DNA from: Astropecten irregularis
Taxonomy: Eukaryota > Echinodermata > Asteroidea > Paxillosida > Astropectinidae
Assembly: GCA_963971285.1 (NCBI GenBank)
Contig: OZ020251.1
Span: 9,052,001-9,116,000 of the forward strand
Length of the DNA: 64,000 bases
Reading direction: 5' to 3'
Shown here: positions 1 through 11,342 of the stretch, in pieces
Position numbering within the stretch: the first letter of the stretch is position 1
Layout of the letters: the number at the start of each line of letters is the position of its first letter
Notes under the pieces: generated by a model
Databases searched by the model: none
Told to the model about the DNA's origin: nothing
What the model saw: the letters and a program-made list of their open reading frames with translations, nothing else
Translations under genes and position numbers: made by a program

Positions 1-3000
1 TTTTATTTTCAGTCTAGATCATAGATCTGAATTTTCGAGCCTGAAGTCGCCCTGCATAGCGAAATCTGTAATGTTTTACAAATCATGCAATACCGGTTGA
101 GATTGTATGTGTATTATATATGGCAGCACGAACAGTCTATTTCCTTATTTTGAACACGATCTTTGAACTCTGGCTGCTCATTTCTGGGGCAAACTCAGGG
201 AAAACAAAATTTCACGTGTCTTTTTATTTTCATTCTAGATCATAGATCTGAATTTTTGAGCCTGGAGTCGCCCTGCATAGCGAAATCTGTAATGTTTTAC
301 AAATCATGCAATACCGGTTGAGATTGTATGTGTATTATATATGGCAGCACGCACAGTCTATTTCCTTATTTTGAACACGATCTTTGAACTCTGGCTGCTC
401 ATTTCTGGGGCAAACTCAGGGAAAACAAAATTTCACGTGTCTTTTTATTTTCAGTCTAGATCATAGATCTGAATTTTTGAGCCTGAAGTCGCCCTGCATC
501 GCGAAATCTGTAATGATTTATAAATCATGTTATGACGTTCTACACTGTATGTGCATTATAATATGACAGCGCGCGGTCAAATTCTTTATTTTGAACACGA
601 TCTTTGAAATCTGGCTGCTCATTTCTTGGGCAGACTCAGGAAAAACAAAATTTCACGTGTCTTTTTATTTTCAGTCTAGATCATAGATCTGAATTTTCGA
701 GCCTGAAGTCGCCCTGCATAGCGAAATCTGTAATGTTTTACAAATCATGCAATACCGGTTGAGATTGTATGTGTATTATATATGGCAGCACGAACAGTCT
801 ATTTCCTTATTTTGAACACGATCTTTGAACTCTGGCTGCTCATTTCTGGGGCAAACTCAGGGAAAACAAAATTTCACGTGTCTTTTTATTTTCATTCTAG
901 ATCATAGATCTGAATTTTTGAGCCTGGAGTCGCCCTGCACAGCGAAATCTGTAATGTTTTACAAATCATGCAATACCGGTTGAGATTGTATGTGTATTAT
1001 ATATGGCAGCACGCACAGTCTATTTCCTTATTTTGAACACGATCTTTGAACTCTGGCTGCTCATTTCTGGGGCAAACTCAGGGAAAACAAAATTTCACGT
1101 GTCTTTTTATTTTCATTCTAGATCATAGATCTGAATTTTTGAGCCTGGAGTCGCCCTGCATAGCGAAATCTGTAATGTTTTACAAATCATGCAATACCGG
1201 TTGAGATTGTATGTGTATTATATATGGCAGCACGCACAGTCTATTTCCTTATTTTGAACACGATCTTTGAACTCTGGCTGCTCATTTCTGGGGCAAACTC
1301 AGGGAAAACAAAATTTCACGTGTCTTTTTATTTTCAGTCTAGATCATAGATCTGAATTGTTGAGCCTGAAGTCGCCCTGCATCGCGAAATCTGTAATGAT
1401 TTATAAATCATGTTATGACGTTCTACACTGTATGTGCATTATAATATGACAGCGCGCGGTCAAATTCTTTATTTTGAACACGATCTTTGAAATCTGGCTG
1501 CTCATTTCTTGGGCAGACTCAGGAAAAACAAAATTTCACGTGTCTTTTTATTTTCAGTCTAGATCATAGATCTGAATTTTCGAGCCTGAAGTCGCCCTGC
1601 ATAGCGAAATCTGTAATGTTTTACAAATCATGCAATACCGGTTGAGATTGTATGTGTATTATATATGGCAGCACGCACAGTCTATTTCCTTATTTTGAAC
1701 ACGATCTTTGAACTCTGGCTGCTCATTTCTGGGGCAAACTCAGGGAAAACAAAATTTCACGTGTCTTTTTATTTTCATTCTAGATCATAGATCTGAATTT
1801 TTGAGCCTGGAGTCGCCCTGCATAGCGAAATCTGTAATGTTTTACAAATCATGCAATACCGGTTGAGATTGTATGTGTATTATATATGGCAGCACGCACA
1901 GTCTATTTCCTTATTTTGAACACGATCTTTGAACTCTGGCTGCTCATTTCTGGGGCAAACTCAGGGAAAACAAAATTTCACGTGTCTTTTTATTTTCAGT
2001 CTAGATCATAGATCTGAATTTTTGAGCCTGAAGTCGCCCTGCATCGCGAAATCTGTAATGATTTATAAATCATGTTATGACGTTCTACACTGTATGTGCA
2101 TTATAATATGACAGCGCGCGGTCAAATTCTTTATTTTGAACACGATCTTTGAAATCTGGCTGCTCATTTCTTGGGCAGACTCAGGAAAAACAAAATTTCA
2201 CGTGTCTTTTTATTTTCAGTCTAGATCATAGATCTGAATTTTCGAGCCTGAAGTCGCCCTGCATAGCGAAATCTGTAATGTTTTACAAATCATGCAATAC
2301 CGGTTGAGATTGTATGTGTATTATATATGGCAGCACGCACAGTCTATTTCCTTATTTTGAACACGATCTTTGAACTCTGGCTGCTCATTTCTGGGGCAAA
2401 CTCAGGGAAAACAAAATTTCACGTGTCTTTTTATTTTCATTCTAGATCATAGATCTGAATTTTTGAGCCTGGAGTCGCCCTGCATAGCGAAATCTGTAAT
2501 GTTTTACAAATCATGCAATACCGGTTGAGATTGTATGTGTATTATATATGGCAGCACGCACAGTCTATTTCCTTATTTTGAACACGATCTTTGAACTCTG
2601 GCTGCTCATTTCTGGGGCAAACTCAGGGAAAACAAAATTTCACGTGTCTTTTTATTTTCAGTCTAGATCATAGATCTGAATTGTTGAGCCTGAAGTCGCC
2701 CTGCATCGCGAAATCTGTAATGATTTATAAATCATGTTATGACGTTCTACACTGTATGTGCATTATAATATGACAGCGCGCGGTCAAATTCTTTATTTTG
2801 AACACGATCTTTGAAATCTGGCTGCTCATTTCTGGGGCAAACTCAGGGAAAACAAAATTTCACGTGTCTTTTTATTTTCATTCTAGATCATAGATCTGAA
2901 TTTTTGAGCCTGGAGTCGCCCTGCATGATAGCGAAATCTGTAATGTTTTACAAATCATGCAATACCGGTTGAGATTGTATGTGTATTATATATGGCAGCA

Positions 3001-3182
3001 CGCACAGTCTATTTACTTATTTTGAACACGATCTTTGAACTCTGGCTGCTCATTTCTGGGGCAAACTCAGGGAAAACAAAATTTCACGTGTCTTTTTATT
3101 TTCAGTCTAGATCATAGATCTGAATTTTTGAGCCTGAAGTCGCCCTGCATCGCGAAATCTGTAATGATTTATAAATCATGTT
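1..3182. repeat. Satellite array, block 1 (221-bp monomers, 662-bp higher-order unit)
   Basis: The landmark TTGAACACGATCTTTGAA recurs at about 371, 591, 812, 1033, 1254, 1474 and 1695, giving spacings of 220 or 221 bases. Three monomer types alternate. One carries ATGACGTTCTACACTGTATG and AGCGCGCGG. The other two carry GCAATACCGGTTGAGATTG and differ by CGAGCCTGAAGTC against TGAGCCTGGAGTC. Most of the array is a three-monomer unit of 662 bases, with one four-monomer stretch of 883 bases (between about 384 and 1267). Every monomer holds AGATCATAGATCT, a near-palindrome. The 60-residue open frames in it start with TTG, repeat with the array and are not genes. The array runs off the left edge of the window. 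Confidence 0.95.
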
Positions 3183-4850
3183 CATTACAAACACATGAGT
3201 CGCATCTTCCATATACAGCGCGTACACCGTTTAGTACACACAAACCACGTTCAAAAACTTCCCCATAGTGATTTCACACACCCCAAAATTACTACGGCCT
3301 TGTGACGGTTTTGAGGAACTTTAAACATAATGCACATCCAATTTCTAGAGGAAGATAGAACAATTTAATGATATATCGGGTGATTTTTGCTAAATGAGCT
3401 ACTAATAACCCGTACCTCGTACCATAAAGCAAGAGGTAGGAGGTAGACATCAGCCTTTGTCTCCCGGGAATACTGCGTATTTTCGTATTCGTTTGGCAAC
3501 GCGTGTCTGATGTTGATCGCCATTGTGTTGTGTAATATACATGAAGGCTTTTGGCACACATCCCATTGCCTAGCGTAAAATGCTCATCAACCATGATATG
3601 CAGTATTTCATAAGCTTCATTTTGATTGGTCATTTAAAAGTATTGAAGAAACTAAACCCCCGTACCCTAGACCAAACAAATTCCTCCTTTCATTAATCTT
3701 TTTGCCGGGATCCGCTGGACATGCTGAGCGCTGTTGGACTATACCATTCACGAAGAAGGGATGTCTATCAGGGTCGTGTGTTATTACACGATGAATTAGT
3801 TAGTATTTACCATGAAGTATCCATGGACAACTTTGCCAGCAATTTGTCTGTCTGTTGGTAGTGAGATATCATTTTATTTGGCATAAAAGCCGCTTGGTTT
3901 GACGGCATTAGATCTTCCTGGCCGTGAATACGAACCCCTAGCTAGCTTTGGTCGTGCCACCGTGTGTGGCTAGAAGACACAGACACGTTAATACGCGCAC
4001 AGTATATTATGTGCACAATACAGTATACGAATACAGCAACAACAGGGCGCGCGTGGCGAAGAAGTTTTATCACGCGCGCGTTGTTGCCCTTGGTGATGTC
4101 CCTGATTGGTCAACTCCTGTATATATTGTACGATGCGACCATTGATCTCCATAATACACTGGATAGGACATCGCGCGCCATTTTGTGTAACGCGTGCGTT
4201 TGCTCAGGAGGGTTTAGAAACTTCAAACGCGGGTCGGCGCAGAGACCGTACGCAACACAAACAAATGAAGTTTGGGGGTTGGGGCAATAAATTTGCCATA
4301 TATTTTGCTGATTTTCGAGTGGCTTAGAATTAAACTTTTGGTGGAAATACCTTACTATGGATAATAGGATGTGTTATGCGTTTGTGGATGTAGGCCTACG
4401 AATGCCGGGTGCACGGATGACACAAAAAGAGGGATTTGATTCCATAAGTAAGCGTTTTAGTCTGCAGAACAATAAGTTTAAGTGTGTGGGAATAATTTTA
4501 ACTTTATTTGAAAAGAATTCTAGAATCCTTATTTCATTTGCCTTTTTTGAATGATCGTCGTAAGCTGTAGTTTGCCGGTAACTTATTTGGCAGGGTGGCG
4601 ATTCATTTCTTTAATTTGGAGCAAACAAAACTCATCATTTCCACGATATTGTATTAAGTTAGCCTTATTTTTATCTATAAATAACTACTGTGAACTATCA
4701 TGATGGCATTCATCAGCGCATGCGCGAACCCTCCTGAACCCTCCTACGCGTTTTTACAGGAAGCGCTGTACAAAAAGAATACGCGTGTCCTATCCAGTGT
4801 ATTATGGAGATCAATGGATGCGACTTTCGCAGTAGAAACTGTTTGTAATG
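3183..4850. mobile_element. 1.67-kb insert with terminal inverted repeats inside the satellite
   Basis: The insert begins CATTACAAACA and ends with its exact reverse complement TGTTTGTAATG. The satellite stops at ...AATCATGTT and resumes at TATGACGTTC, so an uninterrupted monomer is restored with only one extra T. A second inverted pair lies inside: 4139-4170 and 4786-4817 are 32 bases of perfect reverse complement. This suggests a smaller foldback element within, or an internally duplicated end. No open frame in it resembles a transposase. A minus-strand frame at 3292-3633 (113 residues) is not recognised. I infer a non-autonomous DNA transposon, superfamily unknown. Confidence 0.6.
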
Positions 4851-6730
4851 TATGACGTTCTACACTGTATGTGCATTATAATATGACAGCGCGCGGTCAA
4901 ATTCTTTATTTTGAACACGATCTTTGAAATCTGGCTGCTCATTTCTTGGGCAGACTCAGGAAAAACAAAATTTCACGTGTCTTTTTATTTTCAGTCTAGA
5001 TCATAGATCTGAATTTTCGAGCCTGAAGTCGCCCTGCATAGCGAAATCTGTAATGTTTTACAAATCATGCAATACCGGTTGAGATTGTATGTGTATTATA
5101 TATGGCAGCACGCACAGTCTATTTCCTTATTTTGAACACGATCTTTGAACTCTGGCTGCTCATTTCTGGGGCAAACTCAGGGAAAACAAAATTTCACGTG
5201 TCTTTTTATTTTCATTCTAGATCATAGATCTGAATTTTTGAGCCTGGAGTCGCCCTGCATAGCGAAATCTGTAATGTTTTACAAATCATGCAATACCGGT
5301 TGAGATTGTATGTGTATTATATATGGCAGCACGCACAGTCTATTTCCTTATTTTGAACACGATCTTTGAACTCTGGCTGCTCATTTCTGGGGCAAACTCA
5401 GGGAAAACAAAATTTCACGTGTCTTTTTATTTTCAGTCTAGATCATAGATCTGAATTTTTGAGCCTGAAGTCGCCCTGCATCGCGAAATCTGTAATGATT
5501 TATAAATCATGTTATGACGTTCTACACTGTATGTGCATTATAATATGACAGCGCGCGGTCAAATTCTTTATTTTGAACACGATCTTTGAAATCTGGCTGC
5601 TCATTTCTTGGGCAGACTCAGGAAAAACAAAATTTCACGTGTCTTTTTATTTTCAGTCTAGATCATAGATCTGAATTTTCGAGCCTGAAGTCGCCCTGCA
5701 TAGCGAAATCTGTAATGTTTTACAAATCATGCAATACCGGTTGAGATTGTATGTGTATTATATATGGCAGCACGCACAGTCTATTTCCTTATTTTGAACA
5801 CGATCTTTGAACTCTGGCTGCTCATTTCTGGGGCAAACTCAGGGAAAACAAAATTTCACGTGTCTTTTTATTTTCATTCTAGATCATAGATCTGAATTTT
5901 TGAGCCTGGAGTCGCCCTGCATAGCGAAATCTGTAATGTTTTACAAATCATGCAATACCGGTTGAGATTGTATGTGTATTATATATGGCAGCACGCACAG
6001 TCTATTTCCTTATTTTGAACACGATCTTTGAACTCTGGCTGCTCATTTCTGGGGCAAACTCAGGGAAAACAAAATTTCACGTGTCTTTTTATTTTCAGTC
6101 TAGATCATAGATCTGAATTTTTGAGCCTGAAGTCGCCCTGCATCGCGAAATCTGTAATGATTTATAAATCATGTTATGACGTTCTACACTGTATGTGCAT
6201 TATAATATGACAGCGCGCGGTCAAATTCTTTATTTTGAACACGATCTTTGAAATCTGGCTGCTCATTTCTTGGGCAGACTCAGGAAAAACAAAATTTCAC
6301 GTGTCTTTTTATTTTCAGTCTAGATCATAGATCTGAATTTTCGAGCCTGAAGTCGCCCTGCATAGCGAAATCTGTAATGTTTTACAAATCATGCAATACC
6401 GGTTGAGATTGTATGTGTATTATATATGGCAGCACGCACAGTCTATTTCCTTATTTTGAACACGATCTTTGAACTCTGGCTGCTCATTTCTGGGGCAAAC
6501 TCAGGGAAAACAAAATTTCACGTGTCTTTTTATTTTCAGTCTAGATCATAGATCTGAATTTTTGAGCCTGGAGTCGCCCTGCATGATAGCGAAATCTGTA
6601 ATGTTTTACAAATCATGCAATACCGGTTGAGATTGTATGTGTATTATATATGGCAGCACGCACAGTCTATTTCCTTATTTTGAACACGATCTTTGAACTC
6701 TGACTGCTCATTTCTGGGGCAAACTCAGGA
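4851..6730. repeat. Satellite array, block 2
   Basis: This has the same monomers and the same 662-base higher-order order as block 1, in the same orientation and phase. It ends abruptly inside a monomer at ...GCAAACTCAGG, after which the sequence is unrelated. The last full monomer carries GCATGATAGCG, an insertion of GAT also present near 2926, which ties the right ends of the two blocks together. Confidence 0.95.
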
Positions 6731-6739
6731 CCCCTACGC

Positions 6740-6980
6740 CGCAGTGCCCACGTTTTGAGAAAACTGGAAAACGCCCGAGGTACTCTAAACAATCTTGTTA
6801 CCATTATTTGTTTTTATCTTTTAAAGATCATATTAATATGTTTCAGTTGCAATTGATTTCACTCTTTTATTGTTAACTATACGAACTTTTTCTACCATCA
6901 CCATCTTCATAGTTCATACCTTGTAAGCCATTAATCTGTACAGATTTCTGTTTTGGTATTCTACCAAAGTATGTAGTAGA
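6740..6980 (-). repeat. Old TTAA-A copy
   Basis: A diverged minus-strand copy of the TTAA-A family. It keeps the landmarks GTGCCCACGTTTTGAGAAAA, ATCTTTTAAAGATCA, CTACCATCACCATCTTCAT and TTCTACCAAAGTATG in family order. It begins only about ten bases after the satellite ends. No intact TTAA flanks are seen. Confidence 0.55.
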
Positions 6981-7194
6981 TGAAGAAAAAAACAGATAGA
7001 ATAAAAGTCAACAATGAATTCACACATTGATATGAATCAATGCATATGTTCTTTGACCGCATTCCATATGCATTTTACATGTTCTTCACCTGCTATACCT
7101 TACATGTAAGTAATTTTAACATTCCATCCACAAGGGTTGTGCCAATTATTCTACATTGTCGTCTTTCTCCTCTTTGGTATAATTCCCTGATTCG

Positions 7195-7555
7195 TTAAAG
7201 GTAGTATCATACTTTGGTTTTCGTTAAAGAAGTACACATTCATGGGCAAAAATATAAGATACAGTCACAGTCATCTGCGAAAATTTCAGTCCCATACGGT
7301 GCCCACGTTTTGAGAAAATCGTGAAAAACTTCCACAGTATTTCTTAAGTCTTTTCTCTTTTATTTTTGATCTTTTAAAAGATCAAAAATATTTTCGGTCG
7401 TTGTTTTACTAATTTCTGGATAAATACACCATTTCAGGCGGAAAAAAATTTAACGGTATGTTTCTACCACCACCATCTTCATGCCCTGTAAGTTATACGT
7501 AAATCTGTGACAATTTCTGTTTTGGTTTCTTACCAAAGTACGATACTACCTTTAA
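7195..7555 (-). mobile_element. TTAA-A element (non-autonomous, reference copy)
   Basis: A complete copy of a family seen more than ten times in this window. In plus orientation the family reads TTAA, AAGGTAGTATCATACTTTGG, then GATCTTTTAAAAGATC near the middle, then CCAAAGTATGATATTACCTT and TTAA. The two ends are inverted copies and the TTAA sites look like the target duplication. TTAA targets are typical of the Kolobok and piggyBac superfamilies; the ends do not decide between them. There is no coding capacity. Confidence 0.8.
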
Positions 7556-7643
7556 CCTTCATTTTCCACTTAGAACCATTTATGATCATTCTAAATAATT
7601 ATCTTCCCCTGCCAGCCAGGTGCAGGATAGGCCACTCCTCTAT

Positions 7644-8106
7644 GGGTGCAGACCAGTAAATAAATTCCCATAGGCTCCCACGCAAAATGGCCAATTTAAA
7701 AAAAAATATTAAAAATACTCAGAAGTTTCTGAGGCAATCGACCAATACGGCAAAATAAAGGTTGAAACTTCAATTTTCATTTTCTTTTCAATTTTCTTTA
7801 GGTTAACCGATGACTTTTTGCCGAAAAGTACATTCAAAGAAAAGTACCCCTAAAACGGCCGAATTGACCGTTGCCAGACCAAAAATAGTACCCCTCCACT
7901 ACAGGCCAAAAATAGAGCGAATTTATGGCCTGATTTCATCCAAACGGCTCAAAGGTGAACATCCAAACTCTGGTGATCGGGTTCCATCCATTTTGTCTAC
8001 AAGACTTACCACGTAGGGCTCACCAGACGCTTTAAGAGAACAGATTTTGAGGGTATACAAAACAATTAATGAGCTCCGCGGACCGATTTGGGCCTATCTG
8101 CACCCT
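7644..8106. mobile_element. GGGTGCA-ended short element, diverged member
   Basis: It starts GGGTGCAGACCAGTAAATAA and ends CTATCTGCACCC, so the outer bases are inverted. Its left end, GTAAATAAATTCCCATAG, matches the ends of the pair at 8122 and 9569 and of the element at 47241, which also shares AAAAATACTCAGAAGT and GAGCTCnGCGGAC. I infer one family of roughly 480 bases. Open frames inside are incidental. Confidence 0.6.
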
Positions 8107-8121
8107 TTATTATTATTCTAA

Positions 8122-8604
8122 GGATGCACCACACTAAATAGCTCAAAAATCAATGCGCCGAGCTGATTATCATAATGTGTGTACCCTCAAATGTTTTTTA
8201 AATATGCAATTTGGGGGGTCGTGCAATTAATATATTGTGTAGTTTTGACTGGTTATGACAACCTGGGGGTTCAGTGCTTCAGCCTGTTGTGGAGACTTGA
8301 GAAATTTTGGCTTAAAATGTGGAACTACATTGTTTTGAACGTGGTAGGTTGCTTCATGAAAACCGGCTGCAAGTTGGTTCGGGAAAATGGAAATTTTGGG
8401 GGTGTTTTTTTCTTGGGGCAATTAGCAAAAAATCTGATCGGCTAACTATCAAAAAATTGAAAGGAATCGGGCAGATGAGGGTTCAAGCTTTGTTTTGAAT
8501 TATTGCACCAATCACTGAGAGACTCCTGGATGGGATTTTTTGAACTGTGAAGTTGACGTATTTTACACTAAAGTCAATGGGAGTTTATTTAGTGTGGTGC
8601 ACCC
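8122..8604. mobile_element. GGGTGCA-ended short element, young copy 1
   Basis: The ends are GGATGCACCACACTAAATA and its near-exact reverse complement TATTTAGTGTGGTGCACCC. By eye the 483-base body differs from the copy at 9569 by a single A in an A run, so the two moved or duplicated recently. The flanks suggest a TA target (TTCTA on the left, TATAG on the right). Confidence 0.8.
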
Positions 8605-8825
8605 TATAGTACACAAGATGGCGGCGCATCGGAAGCCATTTTGTGATAGCGCCACCACTCTGTTTTTAGAGGCGAGAACGGAAAAAAGCTGTATAAGACC
8701 AAGTTTTTCATCAGATTTTGTTAAATATTTCCTGAAAACATCATTCCTAATACGCATAAAACCTTGTATTACACAAATACACTGTCTTTTCTACACACTA
8801 CAAGTTTTGTTTAGACGAAGGTGGC
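8605..8825 (+). other. Unique stretch with YY1-like motif
   Basis: This lies between the young element and the AACCCTA-rich repeat. It contains CAAGATGGCGGC at about 8615, the classic YY1 initiator-type word. An open frame starts at the ATG inside it and runs 72 codons to about 8836. The protein matches nothing I recognise and the frame also continues upstream through the element, so I do not call a gene. Confidence 0.3.
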
Positions 8826-9030
8826 CCAACTTTTAACCCCAGTAGACCCAAAATTATAACCCTAGCTGGCCGAAATTCCAACCCCATCCCCTAAATTGTA
8901 ACCCTAGCCCCCAAAATTCAACCCTATGACCAGTTCTTAACCCTAAATCGCTCTGATTCCAACCCTAACCCCAGTCGGGGCCCCAGACCTAGACCCAACC
9001 CTAGCAAGCCCCGCCCACACGCTGACAACC
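8826..9030. repeat. Degenerate AACCCTA-rich tandem repeat
   Basis: About ten AACCC(T/C)A words are spaced roughly 20 bases apart, often preceded by AAAATT. The strand reads like the animal telomere repeat complement (CCCTAA), but the words are not contiguous. Confidence 0.6.
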
Positions 9031-9568
9031 CTAATCGCCTCTTTCTCACTTTTCAGAGGGGAAATGATTATTCTCAAGGACAGCGAAATTTTGTGAAATG
9101 TAATATGCATTGATTAATCCCCAAAAAGTTCATCATTATGTCTTAATATGGATACTGGGGCAGAAATATTCCACGGAATAGCCTAAACGCCCCCCCCCCC
9201 AACCAAACAGGCCAACCCTGACCTTAAACCACGAGTTTTCCATGTGAAATGACACCCTCGCCTTGATTAATTAAACTATATGTAATGGCCTGAGCATCAT
9301 TGCATCCTAAAATAGCCATAAGTTAACTTTGTGAGGAAATAATATGTGGATTCAGAGCCCGACTTTCCATGGGGTGTACACAATATTATAAGGGAGAATG
9401 TGCACGTTTGTATGGCCACCACGGGTCAACGACCTAACATATTAAGCCGTGCCGTAGAAAAACGCAATAATATTTTTCAATTTTGTTTTCACATATGAGA
9501 TCAGTGTCATAAACTCTACATTTTGGGCCTAATTGGACAACCAATTTTGAAAGGTGACCACCCTTATA
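9031..9568. other. AT-rich spacer, no gene seen
   Basis: It holds a ten-base C run near 9189 and otherwise low-complexity AT-rich sequence. No open frame or inverted-repeat element could be supported. Confidence 0.5.
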
Positions 9569-10050
9569 GGATGCACCACACTAAATAGCTCAAAAATCAA
9601 TGCGCCGAGCTGATTATCATAATGTGTGTACCCTCAAATGTTTTTTAAATATGCAATTTGGGGGGTCGTGCAATTAATATATTGTGTAGTTTTGACTGGT
9701 TATGACAACCTGGGGGTTCAGTGCTTCAGCCTGTTGTGGAGACTTGAGAAATTTTGGCTTAAAATGTGGAACTACATTGTTTTGAACGTGGTAGGTTGCT
9801 TCATGAAAACCGGCTGCAAGTTGGTTCGGGAAAATGGAAATTTTGGGGGTGTTTTTTTCTTGGGGCAATTAGCAAAAAATCTGATCGGCTAACTATCAAA
9901 AATTGAAAGGAATCGGGCAGATGAGGGTTCAAGCTTTGTTTTGAATTATTGCACCAATCACTGAGAGACTCCTGGATGGGATTTTTTGAACTGTGAAGTT
10001 GACGTATTTTACACTAAAGTCAATGGGAGTTTATTTAGTGTGGTGCACCC
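9569..10050. mobile_element. GGGTGCA-ended short element, young copy 2
   Basis: Practically identical to the copy at 8122 and in the same orientation. The flanks differ from copy 1 (CTTATA on the left, CTAACT on the right). That favours two separate insertions over duplication of a larger block. Confidence 0.8.
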
Positions 10051-10125
10051 CTAACTTCAGTGCAACCAAACGCAAGGCCGCCCTCTCTCGATGACCTATT
10101 TTTCATGTAAACTTATTATTTTTGT

Positions 10126-10514
10126 AAACAATGTGACGTCATTTTTTCCGGAAGTGAGGTGGCCGAACAGCCATTTACCATATCAATTCTCACGTAAATA
10201 CGACCTTTAATGATTGATAAACAAACTGTAAAGATCCAAGTTAAATTTTTCTGTTGCAATTTTGGCTGAGAATTTTTTATCGATGTAGATTTTGATGATT
10301 TTGGGGAGGAATTGGGAATATGAGTGAGGATTATTTTGCAATGTCGCGGATGGATCTGTTTATCTGTGTGTTGCTTGTCACAGGGTAGATTTTGTGAATG
10401 ACCGACTGGCAGACGACCACCTCTTGGAAACACTTGCGGTTTTTCGGGGAAATTAGCGGTTGCCTTGGAGCTTTCGTCCAGATTTCTACAGCTTAGGAGT
10501 TCAAGTCTGCAAGA
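10126..10514 (+). promoter_or_regulatory. Candidate promoter and first (5' UTR) exon
   Basis: A full CRE (TGACGTCA, 10134-10141) stands seven bases from an ETS site (CCGGAAGTG, 10148-10156), a pairing common in animal core promoters. A short plus-strand frame, 10320-10388, encodes MSEDYFAMSRMDLFICVLLV and two more residues, and resembles an upstream ORF or a signal-peptide start. A plausible donor, AAGAG|GTAATT, follows at 10515. It could be the distal promoter of the phosphatase 30 kb downstream or belong to an unseen gene. This is inference from motifs only. Confidence 0.3.
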
Positions 10515-10656
10515 GGTAATTATTTAAATGACATTGTTTGTCAGTTGAGCAGTTTGGTGCGCTGCCATTTCGAGCAAAATATTGTTGCTATTTTCATGAT
10601 TTTTAGTCTAACGTTAGCATAAATTATGTGATGTGTGTGATGTGCATTAAGTTAAC

Positions 10657-10788
10657 CCTGACCTACCACACAGGACAAGAGCTGCTTACCACACATTACC
10701 ACAGTCTCCACAGGGGGACTGGATACTAACCCTAACCCTCTGCACCTACCACACAGGACAAGAACTGCTTACCACACATTACCGCAGT
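10657..10788. repeat. Minisatellite, left part (about 85-bp units)
   Basis: Units read ACCACACA..GACAAGA.CTGCTT, then ACCACACATTACC, CAGTCTCCACAGGGGGACTGG and AACCCTAACCCTC. One and a half units lie here. The rest continue at 11343 after an inserted element. Confidence 0.75.
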
Positions 10789-11342
10789 GGGGTTACCTCA
10801 GTTTAGTACAACATGATTATTTTCTCAAAATAATATAATTAATAGCTTTAAGTTCTACACAGTTAAAAGTAGCTCACCAGTCACCTGGCTAAATATGTTG
10901 GTTGTGATGTCCACTTCAATATTTCAATTTTTGCAAGGTTTACATTCGTGGAAAGAGGGCAGGGCTTTGATTTTTTAGGGAAATTATGGGGTAAAACAGT
11001 AACGACGATGCGCCATAACTTACACAGACGATACACTAAATATAGTCTGGTTTCCGACCTGATTTGTACGACTCAATGTGATTGTTAGGTTGGGTACCAG
11101 ACTAATCAGAACAGACCGTCGTTGATTGGCTGCTGGTAGTTTGTGACAAAATAAAGTCACTCGTCTGACAGGCTGTTTAAGTTCGCAAGAATTAAGCGGG
11201 ATAGAAAATTGTATTTTTAGGCGTTACCTCAGTTTAGCACACTCAGGGTAGCTGGTACCGAGAACCAGTTGTATTTAGGTAAGTTAGTTTACTTTACAGC
11301 TGGGTATTAGCTACCCTGAGTGTACTAAACTGAGGTAACCCC
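10789..11342. mobile_element. hAT-like non-autonomous element inserted in the minisatellite
   Basis: The 22-base ends (10789-10810 and 11321-11342) are perfect inverted repeats beginning GGGGTTACCTCAGTTTAGTA. The minisatellite is interrupted exactly here, and ACCGCAGT (10781-10788) and ACCACAGT (11343-11350) form an 8-bp target duplication with one mismatch. A second inverted pair (about 11224-11254 with 11310-11340) makes the right 120 bases fold back. The 8-bp duplication is characteristic of hAT elements, and no transposase is encoded. Confidence 0.75.

Noticed and set aside
384-3268. Repeated 60-77 residue open frames (NSGCSFLGQTQGKQN...)
   Set aside because: They start with TTG, recur once per higher-order unit and follow the satellite exactly, with no sign of coding constraint.
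3292-3633. 113-residue minus-strand frame inside the satellite insert
   Set aside because: No recognisable domain, overlapping frames on the same strand, and position inside a probable non-autonomous element.
8179-8445. 88-residue frames in the young GGGTGCA elements (and their copies at 9626)
   Set aside because: Identical because the elements are identical; protein low in complexity and without family resemblance.
10116-10433. 105-residue minus-strand frame over the candidate promoter
   Set aside because: No domain, and it runs antisense through CRE and ETS motifs.
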